Below the pieces are notes generated by a model. It did not search any database and was not told where the DNA came from. It was given only the letters and a program-made list of their open reading frames with translations. This document shows, in pieces, positions 6,123-6,266 of a stretch of 6,266 nucleotides of DNA. The stretch is taken from positions 1-6,266 of the forward strand of contig JAZKFR010000034.1 in the NCBI GenBank assembly GCA_040386295.1, in the 5' to 3' direction. Each line of letters begins with the position of its first letter. Within the stretch, counting starts at the first letter, position 1. Both the position numbers and the translations under genes were made by a program. Source of the stretch: JAZKFR01 sp040386295. GTDB lineage: Bacteria; Pseudomonadota; Gammaproteobacteria; Burkholderiales; Rhodocyclaceae.

Positions 6123-6184
6123 GCGCTTTTCTGGCGGGCGGCCTGGGAGGGCGCTGGTGTTGGGGAGGGCAAGGTCATGAAGCG

Positions 6185-6216
6185 GGGGTCGGGCTGACTG
6201 CGACTCGACCCCTTTT
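6185..6216 (+). terminator. Rho-independent terminator-like hairpin
   Basis: GGGGTCGGG (6185-6193) pairs with CTCGACCCC (6204-6212), 9 bp with one G/T wobble and a 10-base loop, followed directly by TTTT (6213-6216). The form fits an intrinsic terminator read on the plus strand. No plus-strand gene ends just upstream in this window, so its client is unclear; it could be an attenuator for something to the right or part of a repeated intergenic element. Confidence 0.45.
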
Positions 6217-6266
6217 GACGAGATGCTCGCTGAAGGCGCTGAGCGTTCCACGATGGGTTTTGCCTA

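Noticed and set aside
6107..6265. Minus-strand open frame of 52 codons reaching the window edge, ending at TGA 6107-6109
   Set aside because: It could be the 3' end of a gene to the right, but the sequence is not recognised, overlaps both hairpins and is cut by the edge.
6223..6266. Plus-strand ATG after the terminator-like hairpin, 14 codons to the edge
   Set aside because: Too short to judge and without a clear ribosome binding site.

Overview
The window looks like chromosomal DNA of a Gram-negative proteobacterium, most likely a betaproteobacterium of the Burkholderiales type. This is inferred from the release factor 2 and YgiQ protein sequences, the GC-rich codon use and a DinJ/YafQ pair close to the proteobacterial one. 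No species can be named from the sequence.

Positions 1-1030 (+) hold nearly all of prfB, the gene for peptide chain release factor 2. The window opens exactly on the programmed +1 frameshift site (TAT CTT TGA C), so the zero-frame first ~23 codons lie outside. A convergent intergenic hairpin (1068-1100) separates prfB from a ygiQ-family radical SAM gene on the minus strand (3302 to 1157). That gene has lost about 95 bases inside its N-terminal region, which breaks the frame at about 2948; it is a pseudogene or a sequence/assembly error.

Positions 3303-3699 hold no convincing protein gene. They do contain, on the minus strand, a tRNA-like relic with CCA end, T-arm and a valine-CAC-like anticodon loop but a ruined 5' half, followed by an AGCTG-rich stretch with a short tandem repeat.

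Positions 3700-5987 form a minus-strand cluster, read right to left: dinJ antitoxin, yafQ toxin (14-base overlap), then 16 bases later a 579-residue mosaic protein. The mosaic protein has an N-terminal zinc-peptidase-like region (HxxGxxxD plus HxH, as in M15/LAS murein peptidases) and a C-terminal cadherin-like surface-protein region that stops abruptly just after a VNDAPVV motif. A very good ribosome binding site sits inside this ORF in front of Met292, so it may be two fused genes or have a second start.

The right edge (5988-6266) holds the likely dinJ promoter/operator and two structured elements, one resembling a rho-independent terminator on the plus strand. The combination of a tRNA relic, a toxin-antitoxin pair, a mosaic secreted-type protein and a broken housekeeping neighbour suggests an accessory region next to core genes (prfB), but no integrase or transposase is visible here.
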